This document shows positions 1-7,224 of a DNA stretch of 64,000 nt, one piece after another. The notes beneath the pieces are model-generated. The model was given only the letters and a program-made list of their open reading frames with translations. It did not search any database and was not told the DNA's origin. The DNA comes from Kineosporia sp. A_224 (GTDB lineage: Bacteria > Actinomycetota > Actinomycetes > Actinomycetales > Kineosporiaceae): positions 124,001-188,000 of the forward strand of contig NZ_MWLN01000199.1 in the NCBI RefSeq assembly GCF_002198655.1, in the 5' to 3' direction. Within the stretch, counting starts at the first letter, position 1, and each line of letters opens with the position of its first letter. The translations under genes were made by a program, and so were the position numbers.

Positions 1-1031
1 AAGGCAGCCACCGGAGCCGAAGGGTCATCACCCGGCAGAGTCGGAACGGCGGGAGTCGGGGTCAACGCGTCGGGAACCCACAGCGGCACCACGTCCCGCT
101 CGGTGTCCGGTCGTGGTCGGAACCGGTCCGCAGGCACCACGGGGACCCGGTTGTCGAGGCCTTGGTGCGGGCGGTCGTGGTTGTACTCCCGGACCCACGC
201 ATCGACTGCGGCCTGGGCCTCGACAATGCTGGTGAACGGTCCCGCGTCGGTGAGGAAGTCCGGGCCGAGAGTGCCGTGGAACCTCTCCACCTTGCCGTTC
301 TGGTTCGGCGACGCGGGCTGGGTCAGCCGGTGGCTGATCCCGTTGTGCCGGCAGATCTTGTCGAACAGCACCTCCCCGCCCTTACCAAACCGGTCGGTGA
401 ACTGCTTCCCGTTGTCGGTGATCACCTCTGCCGGGACACCGAACCGGGCCAGCGCCGTCGCGAACGCCAGACACACGGCACGACCGGTCGCTCGTTCCAC
501 GACCGAGGCCATCACGCAGTACCGGGAATGGTCATCGACCCCGGTCACCACCTTCACGACCCGGACCTCGCCGGTCCGCACATCGACCAGCTCGACGCCG
601 TCGACGATGTCGATGCCCCACAGCTGCATCGGCTCCGGGCGCTCGAACCGCGTGTAGGACGACCGCGGACGCTTCCGGGGACGATGGACCAGCAGCCCCT
701 GCCGGTACAGGATCCGGTCGATCGTCCGCTCTGACGGCACCACGACGCCGGCCACCGGCTTGCGGAGCAGCTCGAGCCGGATCCGGGTCGACCCCCACCG
801 CGGATGGGCGCGTCGCATCTCCGCGACCGTCGCCTCCACCTCTGGTGACACCTGATGCGGGCACGACTTCGGCCGATGCGACCGGTCGGCCAGCCCCGGC
901 AGCTGCGAGGTCAGATACCTGCCCACCCACCGGTGCAGCGTGGACCGGGACACCCCGACCGACTCAGCGACCTCCGTCACTGCCGCTCCGGCCAACACCG
1001 CCCGGACAGCGTCCAACCGCTGCTCGACCAT
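1..1031 (-). CDS. IS481-family transposase (partial, C-terminus beyond edge)
   Basis: This is a DDE/RNase H-fold integrase that would catalyse movement of the surrounding IS481-type element. The frame reads from ATG at 1031 (GTG at 1040 and TTG further up are alternatives; an in-frame TGA lies upstream) to the left edge without a stop, giving about 343 visible residues. An N-terminal helix-turn-helix (VAESVGVSRSTLHRWVGRYL, residues 21-40) is followed by the rve catalytic core. Asp141 lies in WGIDIVDG, Asp206 in VITDNGKQF and Glu249 in NGKVERFHGTL, so the DDE triad is complete. The visible part looks intact; whether the tail is intact cannot be seen. Confidence 0.9.
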   Translation of the reverse strand, partial: MVEQRLDAVRAVLAGAAVTEVAESVGVSRSTLHRWVGRYLTSQLPGLADRSHRPKSCPHQVSPEVEATVAEMRRAHPRWGSTRIRLELLRKPVAGVVVPSERTIDRILYRQGLLVHRPRKRPRSSYTRFERPEPMQLWGIDIVDGVELVDVRTGEVRVVKVVTGVDDHSRYCVMASVVERATGRAVCLAFATALARFGVPAEVITDNGKQFTDRFGKGGEVLFDKICRHNGISHRLTQPASPNQNGKVERFHGTLGPDFLTDAGPFTSIVEAQAAVDAWVREYNHDRPHQGLDNRVPVVPADRFRPRPDTERDVVPLWVPDALTPTPAVPTLPGDDPSAPVAA

Positions 1032-1170
1032 CGACAACACGACCAGTGCCAATCCCGGCCCCTCCAGCCCAGACGTCCCACGGAGACGACTGGCCAGACT
1101 GGCCGATCATGAACCACTGTCGCGCATCACCTGACGCTCACCTGTCGCACATCACCCGACGCAGGACACA
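1..1170 (-). mobile_element. IS481-type insertion sequence, cut by left window edge
   Basis: The element contains a transposase read from the minus strand (start near 1031) and about 130 bp of leader. At its outer side, near 1166-1170, the minus strand reads TGTGTCCTGC; IS481 elements typically end in 5'-TGT. The leader holds two close copies of GGTGATGnGCGACAG (around 1128-1158), probably transposase binding sites. The other end lies outside the window, so neither terminal inverted repeats nor a target duplication can be checked. The exact boundary is an inference. Confidence 0.65.
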
Positions 1171-1334
1171 ACGGAAGGAGGCGCTGTTGCTGAATCTGCC
1201 AATGACATATCAAGGGCGGCCGCTCCGCGGCCGCCGGCGCCGCGCCTTGCCCTCCCGCTCCGCTCCGGGCCGGCGCGCGCGGTGGGACTCGATGTGGTGG
1301 CAGGGAGCGGTAGCGGCCTGTCGACGAAGATGGG
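1171..1334. other. Gene-free spacer with GC-rich hairpin
   Basis: No gene was recognised between the IS481 end and the cold-shock pseudogene. The only structure is a perfect hairpin at 1215-1235, GGCGGCCGC-TCC-GCGGCCGCC. It lies just downstream of the cold-shock pseudogene on the minus strand and may be its old terminator, although no U-tract follows. Confidence 0.4.
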
Positions 1335-1515
1335 TCAGAGGACGGCGCTCAGAGCCTGGTAGCGGCGGTAGCCGTACTGTTCGCCAGCTTCCCACTCCAC
1401 GGTGACAGCCTCACCGGCCTGCAGCTGGCGGTAGCCGTCCATCCTTTACACGGACCAGTGGACCCTGCAGCCGCCCGGCAGCTCCGGCGCGTCGAGGACA
1501 CCCCAGCCGATTTCA
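1335..1515 (-). pseudogene. Cold-shock-domain protein, C-terminal fragment
   Basis: On the minus strand the frame reads EIGWGVLDAPELPGGCRVHW, then SV-stop, then RMDGYRQLQAGEAVTVEWEA and on to SAVL before TGA at 1335. This is the pattern of the small actinobacterial cold-shock-domain-like proteins (GWGVLD near the start, VHxS, then GYR and VxxE). Two lesions are visible: an in-frame TAA at 1446-1448, and loss of the N-terminus at 1515 where the ISL3 element begins. The missing N-terminal codons are recognisable on the other side of the element at 2935-2966. Rejoining the two sides leaves them one base out of frame, so the gene is dead. Confidence 0.7.
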
Positions 1516-2934
1516 GGCTCTGCTGACTGATCCGTGGGTCATGTCCGGCCGGGAAGTGCGGGGCGGTGGCCGCCGAGGTTGAGCATGGCCAGGGCGATGA
1601 GGGCGTCGGGGCTGGCGAAGCCGAACGCCATCCGGGTGATGAGTCGGATCTTTGTGTTGACGGACTCGATGAGTCCGTTGGACAGGTGGTGCTCGATCGA
1701 GGCGAGGATCGTGTCGCGGTGCTCGACGATGGTCCGCTGGAGTTTGACGAAGCGTGGGATCCGGCAGCGGCGGGCCCAGCTGATCCAGGCGTCGAGGGCG
1801 GGGACGGCCTCGTCGAAGGGCAGTTGGAACACCAGCCGTAGTCCTTCCTTGAGCAGGTAGGCGCGGTGCAGGCGGGGTTCGGCCTTGGTGATCCAGTCGA
1901 GCTTGGCTTGTTGCCGGGTGGTGAGGTGCTCGGGGTTCTTCCAGAGCGCGAACCGGGCGCCCTTCAACGCTTTCGCGTGCCCGGCGGCCTCCACCCGCAG
2001 GCCGGCCGCGCGCCGGGCGCGGCGGGCGCGGGCGTCGTCGCGGGCGGCGTTCCACGCCTCGCGGCGGACCTCGTCGAGGGCTTGGGTGGCCCACCGGACG
2101 ACGTGGAACGGGTCGGCGCAGCGGACCGCGTTCGGGCACCGTTGCGTGACGACGTCACCGATCCAGTTCGCGCCGTCGGCGCTGACGTGGGTGAGCAGGG
2201 CGCAGCGCTCGGGGCCGAGGGCGTCGAAGAACGCCCGCAGGGTGGCCTGGTCGCGGCCGGCGGCGACCCACACCAGCCGTCCGGTGTCGTGGTCGACGAC
2301 CACGGTCAGGTACTTGTAGTTGCGCTTGTAGGAGATCTCGTCGATCCCGATCCGGCGCAGCCCGTCGAACAGGTCCAACCCGGCGGTGGTGTCGGCCCAG
2401 ACCCGGCTGATGATCGAACCGACCGTCCGCCACGCGATCCGCGCCAGCTGCGTGACCGCGGTCTTGGAGCACTGCGTGGCCAGCCAGGCGACCTGCTGGT
2501 CGAACCCGTACGTGTGGCCGGCGCCGTGCCGGGCCCAGGGCACCTGACGCACGGTCGGTCCGTGCTGGCGGCAGTTCACCCGCGGTGCGTCGGCCTCCAG
2601 GAACACCCGGGTGGTGCCCCAGTCCAGACCCCGCCAGCGGCGCCGGCCCTCACCCCGGTCGAACCAGGCAGCCCGCGCCCCGCACCGCCCGCACCGACCA
2701 CGGGCACCTCGTCGCGGTCGGACATGAACCACGACCACGTCGTCCCCCTGGTCGTACTCGACGTCCTCGACCACGGTGTTCTCGACGCCCAACAGGGCGC
2801 CCCATAGGCTTGCTCGACGCACGCCGTTCCTCGCTCACAGGTGACTGACCCTAGACAAGCCAGAAACCTAGGCCGGGAACGGCGTGCACCCGTCTCCGAC
2901 GCCACCGACCACCCACGGAAACGTCAATAGAGCC
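1516..2934 (-). mobile_element. ISL3-family insertion sequence, complete
   Basis: A 1,419-bp element is bounded by imperfect inverted repeats, 1516-1539 and 2911-2934. Both start GGCTCT, share TGAC and finish TCCGTGGGT (19 of 24 positions identical by eye). The transposase fills almost the whole element and its stop codon abuts the left repeat. ISL3 elements normally duplicate 8 bp. The flanks here, 1508-1515 (CGATTTCA) and 2935-2942 (CGATTATT), agree at only the first 5 positions, suggesting an old insertion or drift after insertion. It interrupts a cold-shock-domain gene. Confidence 0.85.
1539..2822 (-). CDS. ISL3-family transposase
   Basis: A full-length 427-residue transposase that mobilises the surrounding element. 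The N-terminus carries a CxxC zinc-finger-like segment (GRCGRCGARAAWFDRG, residues 42-57), as in ISL3 enzymes, followed by an HTH region (KTAVTQLARIAWRTVGSI). The DDE catalytic core shows Asp161 in GIDEISYKRNYKYLT, Asp237 in VRCADPFHVVRW and Glu386 in LIESVNTKIRLITRMAFGF. The length matches the family and no frameshift is visible, so the enzyme may be active even though the target-site duplication is imperfect. The stop codon overlaps the left terminal repeat. Confidence 0.95.
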   Translation of the reverse strand: MRRASLWGALLGVENTVVEDVEYDQGDDVVVVHVRPRRGARGRCGRCGARAAWFDRGEGRRRWRGLDWGTTRVFLEADAPRVNCRQHGPTVRQVPWARHGAGHTYGFDQQVAWLATQCSKTAVTQLARIAWRTVGSIISRVWADTTAGLDLFDGLRRIGIDEISYKRNYKYLTVVVDHDTGRLVWVAAGRDQATLRAFFDALGPERCALLTHVSADGANWIGDVVTQRCPNAVRCADPFHVVRWATQALDEVRREAWNAARDDARARRARRAAGLRVEAAGHAKALKGARFALWKNPEHLTTRQQAKLDWITKAEPRLHRAYLLKEGLRLVFQLPFDEAVPALDAWISWARRCRIPRFVKLQRTIVEHRDTILASIEHHLSNGLIESVNTKIRLITRMAFGFASPDALIALAMLNLGGHRPALPGRT

Positions 2935-2966
2935 CGATTATTTCCGGGGTCGAAGCTGCGGACCAC
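2935..2966 (-). pseudogene. Cold-shock-domain protein, N-terminal fragment
   Basis: On the minus strand a good ribosome site (GGAAGGAG, 7 nt spacing) precedes GTG at 2966 and the codons VVRSFDPGNN, after which the ISL3 element begins. V-R-x-F/W-D-P is the usual opening of actinobacterial cold-shock-domain-like proteins, directly before the GWGVLD motif that is preserved at the far side of the IS (1505-1515). The two pieces together indicate that the ISL3 element inserted in this gene about ten codons after its start. Confidence 0.6.
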
Positions 2967-3454
2967 TGCCTGGCTCCTTCCCGTCCGAAAGCTCACGACG
3001 GGGAGGGTAGCGACCAACCGGTCAGAGCCAGGCAGGCTTTCGTTCGGCCCGCGCGGGACATGTCATCGGGTCCCGTTCGTGTGACGCGCGGGGCCGATCG
3101 CCTCAGTCTCGCGACTCACCTTCCGGTACCACCGCCGAACCCCGACAACCCCCAGGTTCCGGTCGGTGCCGGGAAGGTGCTCACCGCACCTGCGCGTGGC
3201 CGAGTCCTCGAGGTGGGTGGGAGTTGCTCGGCGAGCCTCCCCGACGGAGGTACCTCCCGCCTGACGGCAAGGGGATGAACCGCCCCCCTTGCCGCCAGCT
3301 CCCACCTGTTAGACCAAGACCAGGCGAGGAACGCCCGACGAGCCAGCCCAACCAGAACGACCCGGACGTCGCCGCCCACTCGAAAGTCATCGGCACTGTT
3401 TCGGGCTACTCGAGTCCGCCCGACCAACGAACATTCAAGTCATGAAGGCTTCAA
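2967..3454. other. Gene-free region with two strong inverted repeats
   Basis: No convincing gene was found in about 490 bp. It contains a perfect 12-bp palindrome GGAGGTACCTCC (3246-3257). Directly after it is a hairpin of CTGACGGCAAGGGG (3261-3274) with CCCCTTGCCGCCAG (3285-3298), a 14-bp stem with one mismatch and a 10-nt loop. The hairpin could be a terminator for the minus-strand gene at 3455 or a remnant of a mobile-element end. Short open frames here have no recognisable features. Confidence 0.45.
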
Positions 3455-4174
3455 TCAGTTCGTCCCTCCGCCAACAACAGCCACCTTCGGCTCCGCCGCC
3501 TCAATGTCGGCGGAAGCAGCCTCTACGGACCGACCTGCCCACAACTTGGCCAATTCCGTGTCTTGACGCTCCGCCGGAGTCACTATGCCCGACGACACCG
3601 GGAAGACTGCGTATGGCATGTCTGGGACGATTCTTCCGGTGGAGTCTCGGGTCACCGGCATCAGATAGTTCTGCCCAATCTCCACCCAAGTCGACCCATC
3701 GACCACCAACTTACTGCGTTTGCCGTTGTGCGTGACCCAACCAGCCCAAACTGCATCGAATTGCAGGGGAGGTGCGGCAGCGTCGGGACGCCGCCAAAGA
3801 GTTTCCGCTACCTCAAAACTGATCACCCGATAGATCCAGAGTTCACCCGCTGCGACACGCGCGGGAGGAGCCGGATCGGTCTCTTCCTTTGCTGTCACGG
3901 CAGTGACAAGCAGCACTGCATCCGCATGCCTCACAAGATCCTCCAACGTATCGGAGGGATAGAGCGTCGCCCCGTCGGCGTAGACCACCGGGGGCAAGTC
4001 GCGAGTGTCATTGCCGCGGTGGATCACGGCGAAGGAAAGCACTGCGAGCGCAAGGCTTACCGCCAGGCCCGACACCCAAGCGATCTGAACTCTTCTCATC
4101 GTTGTCCACCCTGATTTCGGCCTGTTCCGCAGGGACATCCCGCGACGGCGAACGGCACGGCCCATGTCACACAT
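3455..4174 (-). CDS. Membrane-anchored exported protein of unknown function
   Basis: I do not recognise the family. The 239-residue product has a basic N-terminus (RRVQ) followed by one hydrophobic segment (IAWVSGLAVSLALAVLSFAV, residues about 31-50), and the remainder would lie outside the cytoplasm. The mature part is mixed alpha/beta in character with motifs such as ADAVLLVTAVTAKEE and SFEVAETLWR. Start candidates are the ATG at 4174, a second Met three codons later, and Met27 right before the membrane segment; AGGAAGG sits just upstream of the first two. It lies 28 bp behind the metalloprotease on the same strand, so the two are probably co-transcribed. Base composition is clearly less GC-rich than the chromosome around it, suggesting transfer. 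Confidence 0.65.
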   Translation of the reverse strand: MCDMGRAVRRRGMSLRNRPKSGWTTMRRVQIAWVSGLAVSLALAVLSFAVIHRGNDTRDLPPVVYADGATLYPSDTLEDLVRHADAVLLVTAVTAKEETDPAPPARVAAGELWIYRVISFEVAETLWRRPDAAAPPLQFDAVWAGWVTHNGKRSKLVVDGSTWVEIGQNYLMPVTRDSTGRIVPDMPYAVFPVSSGIVTPAERQDTELAKLWAGRSVEAASADIEAAEPKVAVVGGGTN

Positions 4175-4202
4175 GATCCTTCCTCAAGCAGTCTGGATCG
4201 CC

Positions 4203-4811
4203 TTAGTATGTGCCGTTGATCTGCCCAACGTTAAGGAGCCCGAGTGCCGCCGGCATGGTCGAGTCGATACTCTTGCGCAGGCACTGCAGTGAAGAGTCCT
4301 GATTCCCCATGGCGGGGCTCGCATTATCACCGTGTACGAGCCCTACGGCGTGCCCAGACTCGTGGCAGATAAGCGTCAGGAACGGTGTGCTCATGGAGAA
4401 AGTGACGTACTCCTGATCGCACTGCGTCGACGAGATGGCGTCGTCGCAGATCGTTAGTCCGATAAGGCCACCCTGTAATGTTCCCTGCCTATAGATTATG
4501 TCGGTTTCGGCCGACCCTGTATACACTGGCGAACTCGTGAAGTTCACCGTGAGTACAGTTGGTTCAAATTGTCCTTCGAGCACTGAGTTAATGTTTGAAC
4601 GTCCCGTTGCTGAGATAGTTGCCTCGTCGAACCACACCAATGTCGCATTGTCCGTCCGACAGAAGAGAGAGCCATCCGCGCAATTCCAATTGGTGTTCGG
4701 GGTATGGAACATGTTGTCCTGCGCGGCGAGTGCCGGAGCGGGCGCCAGGCTCAACGTCACAACCGACAAGAGTGCAGCAAGAATTGACCGGCGCCTACGT
4801 GGATTGCGCAT
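4203..4811 (-). CDS. Secreted zinc metalloprotease of matrixin type
   Basis: A predicted exported zinc endopeptidase. The start at 4811 is preferred because GGAGGAGG lies 6-7 nt upstream and the product then begins with a classic signal peptide: MRNPRRRR, a hydrophobic stretch, and APALAA near residue 30. The mature domain of about 172 residues carries the zinc motif HESGHAVGLVH (residues 150-160), which fits HExxHxxGxxH of metzincins such as matrixins; His150, His154 and His160 would bind zinc and Glu151 act as base. A Met-turn candidate (MPAALG) follows near the C-terminus. Substrate unknown; no pro-domain is evident. The downstream partner at 3455 is likely co-expressed. Composition is lower in GC than the neighbourhood. 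Confidence 0.8.
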   Translation of the reverse strand: MRNPRRRRSILAALLSVVTLSLAPAPALAAQDNMFHTPNTNWNCADGSLFCRTDNATLVWFDEATISATGRSNINSVLEGQFEPTVLTVNFTSSPVYTGSAETDIIYRQGTLQGGLIGLTICDDAISSTQCDQEYVTFSMSTPFLTLICHESGHAVGLVHGDNASPAMGNQDSSLQCLRKSIDSTMPAALGLLNVGQINGTY

Positions 4812-4865
4812 CTGTAGCCCTCCTCCAGGTGTGGCCAGCATGATCGCGCTAGTCGAGGGCGTCAA

Positions 4866-5161
4866 GGACCGGGCGCAGATGATCCCGATGACCGTGACCG
4901 AACGTTGGCTGTCAACGGCAGTCTCTTGACTCCGACCGGACAGTTCACCGCGGCCGACATAGAAGCCAGCGCCTTGTGGTCATCGCAGGGAGCAGTGACC
5001 GTCGCGTCAGACATGGATACTAGAACGGACTCAAGACCTCGCCGTGGGGATGCCAATCGACCATATTCAGACGAGTCGACTGGGCACGAATCGGCAGGCC
5101 AATGGCGGTTGTCCACGATCGACAGCTAGCGTCGGCCCGGAGTCTGCGGGTTGAGGGCCGC
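4866..5161. other. Intergenic region, nothing recognised
   Basis: About 300 bp of lower-GC sequence upstream of the metalloprotease gene and beyond the end of the toxin remnant. It should contain the minus-strand promoter of the protease. A short open frame (4862-5116, minus) has no family signature and is not called. Confidence 0.4.
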
Positions 5162-5562
5162 TCAGCCAGCTCCCAGAAGGACCAGCCCATGATGGTCGAC
5201 GAAGTCCTGGTAGTCCTTGACGTTCAACGTCGCGAGCGGCCGGCCCTCGAAGAGGCAGCACGCCGCGTTCCACATGTCGTTGACCGGTCGCGGTCGGCCG
5301 GCGCGGCGGGTGGCGGCGGACAGCCGGCCCCAGATCCGGGCGACCTCCTCGTCGTAGCCGATGACCGGAACCGTCTCCAGCCACGCGTCGAGGAGGTCGG
5401 TGCTCTTGCGGCCCCAGCTGCGGGCCACCGTCCACTCCGTCAGCTCCCCGAGCGCACGAAGGTGATGCACGGCGCGTACGGCGCGAGCTGACCGAGGACC
5501 TTGGGGGAGAGGCGGCGGCGGATGAGGTTCGAGACGACCGTGTCGAGGGCTACGTAGTCCAC
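5162..5562 (-). pseudogene. VapC-like PIN-domain toxin, frameshifted
   Basis: PIN-domain toxins are Mg-dependent RNases neutralised by a neighbouring antitoxin. Translation from GTG at 5562 gives VDYVALDTVVSNLIRRRLSP and on to APCITFV, a typical VapC N-terminus with the first catalytic Asp in ALDT. The frame then breaks: it reads RSGS-stop, while the continuation ELTEWTVARSWG and then VNDMWNAACCL and LATLNVKDYQDF is found one frame over, ending at 5162. A single-base loss around 5454-5455 explains this (a base between GTG and CGCTC restores VxLGELTEW). The second half keeps the conserved ND and NVKDY acidic motifs. As sequenced the toxin is inactive; a sequencing error cannot be excluded. Confidence 0.75.
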
Positions 5563-5568
5563 CTGGGG

Positions 5569-5775
5569 CTAGACCGTCCCCAGCCGTCGGCCCTCGCGGA
5601 CGTACTCGAGGAACTCGTCGAGCTCGCCGGGCTCCGCTAAGAGCTCCTCGCGGGCGTAGAAGGACCCGTCGCCGATCGGGCGGGTGCCCTTGGCCGCCGC
5701 CTGCTCGTCGAGGGTGGCCCGCCGCTGCTTCCACCGGTCGGGCGCGGGCGTCGGGTGCTCAGCACCGGTCGTCAT
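5569..5775 (-). CDS. Putative VapB-like antitoxin
   Basis: A 68-residue protein starting at ATG 5775 (GGAGGTGG upstream), with the sequence DEQAAAKGTRPIGDGSFYAR and an acidic C-terminal half (PGELDEFLEYVREGRRLGT). It lies 6 nt before the GTG of the PIN-domain gene on the same strand, the normal antitoxin-toxin order. No ribbon-helix-helix or AbrB motif is obvious to me; the assignment rests mainly on size and position. Since the toxin frame is broken, the antitoxin may now be free of selection. Confidence 0.65.
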   Translation of the reverse strand: MTTGAEHPTPAPDRWKQRRATLDEQAAAKGTRPIGDGSFYAREELLAEPGELDEFLEYVREGRRLGTV

Positions 5776-5998
5776 CGCGACCACCTCCAGTTCGCTCGGG
5801 ACGACTGCTGAAACAAGTCTCGCACCCAGGACCCTTCCCCGGCGAGCGGCTGCCGGGGGCGCGTCGGGGGCACACGGGGGCACGCCAGGGGCGCAGGAGC
5901 CTGTCCGGCGCTGACAGCCGACGACCGACCATCACGAACGTTTCCGCAGGTCAGCACGTGTTCTGGCGGCATCGGACGAGGTCACCTAGGCTGCCGAT

Positions 5999-6193
5999 AT
6001 GGAGCAGCCCCAGTTCTGGTTCAACATCCGCACCGGCAAGGTCGAGACGGAGTACGACAAGAACCAGGGCAAGGACCTCATGGGGCCCTACGCCAGCGAG
6101 GCCGAGGCGGCGCAGTCGCTGGCGAAGGCCGCCGAACGGACCGAGTCGTGGGACGAGGAGGACCGCCGCTGGCGCGAGGGCGACGAGGCCTGA
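5999..6193 (+). CDS. Small conserved actinobacterial protein
   Basis: A 64-residue soluble protein beginning MEQPQFWFNIRTGKVE and containing LMGPYASEAEAAQSLAKA then ESWDEEDRRWREGD. The pattern FWFNxxTGxVE - GPYxxxxEA - WDxEDxxW is one I associate with a family of short actinobacterial proteins in which the middle part resembles an SPOR-like fold; no function is established to my knowledge. It stands alone on the plus strand. The ATG at 5999 is the only sensible start. Confidence 0.75.
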   Translation: MEQPQFWFNIRTGKVETEYDKNQGKDLMGPYASEAEAAQSLAKAAERTESWDEEDRRWREGDEA

Positions 6194-6212
6194 GCCCACG
6201 ACCTGCCGCGGC

Positions 6213-6575
6213 TCAGTGCCGGGCGAAGTAGGCCAGCGCGTTCTGCTTGTCGGGGAACGCCGGCGCACCGAGACCGCCCCCGACCAGCTGCAGCCCGCGG
6301 AGCACCGCCCGGCCGATGCCGTCCATGCCGATGAATGCCGAGCGCACCCCGTGCGCCGACATCGGACCGCGCATGGCCGCCTTCACCGCGGTCAGGAACT
6401 CGCTCGTGGGCTTATGGTTCGGGTCGACGTGTACGAGCACCCGAACCCCGTGCTCAGCCGCCGCGACGAGCCTGAGGGTCTCCTCCAGGGTCGCCATGTC
6501 CTGCTCGTGCGTATGGCCGCGGTAGTCCGCGAGCAGGTAGCGCAGCCCGTTCTCCTCCTGCCAGCTGCACGCCAT
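6213..6575 (-). CDS. STAS/SpoIIAA-like domain protein
   Basis: A 120-residue single-domain cytoplasmic protein from ATG 6575, with AGGGAGG upstream. The alternating beta/alpha pattern (LRYLLADYRGHTHEQDMATL, RVLVHVDPNHKPTSEFLTAV, then an alanine/methionine-rich helix and RSAFIGMDGIGRAVLRGL) resembles the SpoIIAA-like/STAS fold found in anti-sigma antagonists and in stand-alone stress proteins. No phosphorylatable serine motif of the SpoIIAA type is evident, so a role in sigma regulation is only a possibility. It converges with the small gene at 5999. Confidence 0.6.
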   Translation of the reverse strand: MACSWQEENGLRYLLADYRGHTHEQDMATLEETLRLVAAAEHGVRVLVHVDPNHKPTSEFLTAVKAAMRGPMSAHGVRSAFIGMDGIGRAVLRGLQLVGGGLGAPAFPDKQNALAYFARH

Positions 6576-6646
6576 GACCGACCTCCCTCGAATGGCGGCG
6601 TCTCCACCTCTGCGAGCCCTATCGGCTGCCGGGGCCGCCGACTTGA

Positions 6647-7210
6647 TCAGACGGTGGGCCGGGCCTGCCGGCGCCGCCGGTCGGTGAACGTCTCGCGGTA
6701 GCGGTTGAGCAGGGACAGCAACTCGTCCTGGTCGAGGCCGCCGTAGCCCGCGGGCACCGTCGTGGGGTAGCCGAAGCGGCCGCGCAGCCGGCGCCGCGTC
6801 CGGTCGTCGGGCGCGTGCCGGTAGGCCCGGTTCTGGAACCCGACCCCGGCGCCGGCAGGGCTGAACCGCACGCAGTCCTCCCAGGTCTCGCTCTGCCGTA
6901 CCCGGAACGCGCCGACCTCGGTGACGCCGTCGGCGTCGACGACGAGCCGGGCCGGGCGCACGAGGTCGACCACGGACGACGCGACGAACCACCCGAGCGC
7001 ACCGAGGACGACGGCCGCGCCGGCGACCCACCACAGCGACCCCGCGGCGTCGTCGGCACCGGCCGCCACGACGCCGCCGCACCCGAGCGTCAGGACGACC
7101 GCGAGCGCGAGGGTGGCGACCCGGTTGCGGCGCGCCATGACGAGCTCGACCCGGGGGAGCGACGGCGGGTCCTGCGGCACGTCTCCAGGATCGCCCGTGG
7201 CGGTGACCAT
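6647..7210 (-). CDS. Membrane protein with PH-like cytoplasmic part
   Basis: A 187-residue protein starting at ATG 7210, 14 nt after the MFS gene stop and so probably in its operon. Two hydrophobic segments (VATLALAVVLTLGCGGVV and LWWVAGAAVVLGALGWFVAS) are followed by a soluble part: RLVVDADGVTEVGAFRVRQS, ETWEDCVRFSP, then a basic C-terminal region ending RRRRQARPTV. The arrangement of two transmembrane helices plus a small beta-rich domain is common in YdbT/PH-domain-like actinobacterial proteins. No enzymatic motif is seen. Confidence 0.65.
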   Translation of the reverse strand: MVTATGDPGDVPQDPPSLPRVELVMARRNRVATLALAVVLTLGCGGVVAAGADDAAGSLWWVAGAAVVLGALGWFVASSVVDLVRPARLVVDADGVTEVGAFRVRQSETWEDCVRFSPAGAGVGFQNRAYRHAPDDRTRRRLRGRFGYPTTVPAGYGGLDQDELLSLLNRYRETFTDRRRRQARPTV

Positions 7211-7224
7211 GCGCAGGCGTTCGG

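Noticed and set aside
1866-2807. Long plus-strand open frame opposite the ISL3 transposase
   Set aside because: Antisense shadow of a conserved transposase; Pro/Gly/Arg-rich with no family features, as expected at high GC.
4862-5116. Minus-strand frame of 84 codons in the spacer upstream of the protease
   Set aside because: No recognisable motif, no clear ribosome site, and it would overlap the expected protease promoter.
5776-5998. tRNA or tmRNA remnant serving as attachment site for the left island
   Set aside because: No cloverleaf or TpsiC-like arm could be drawn, and no matching direct repeat was found at the other end.
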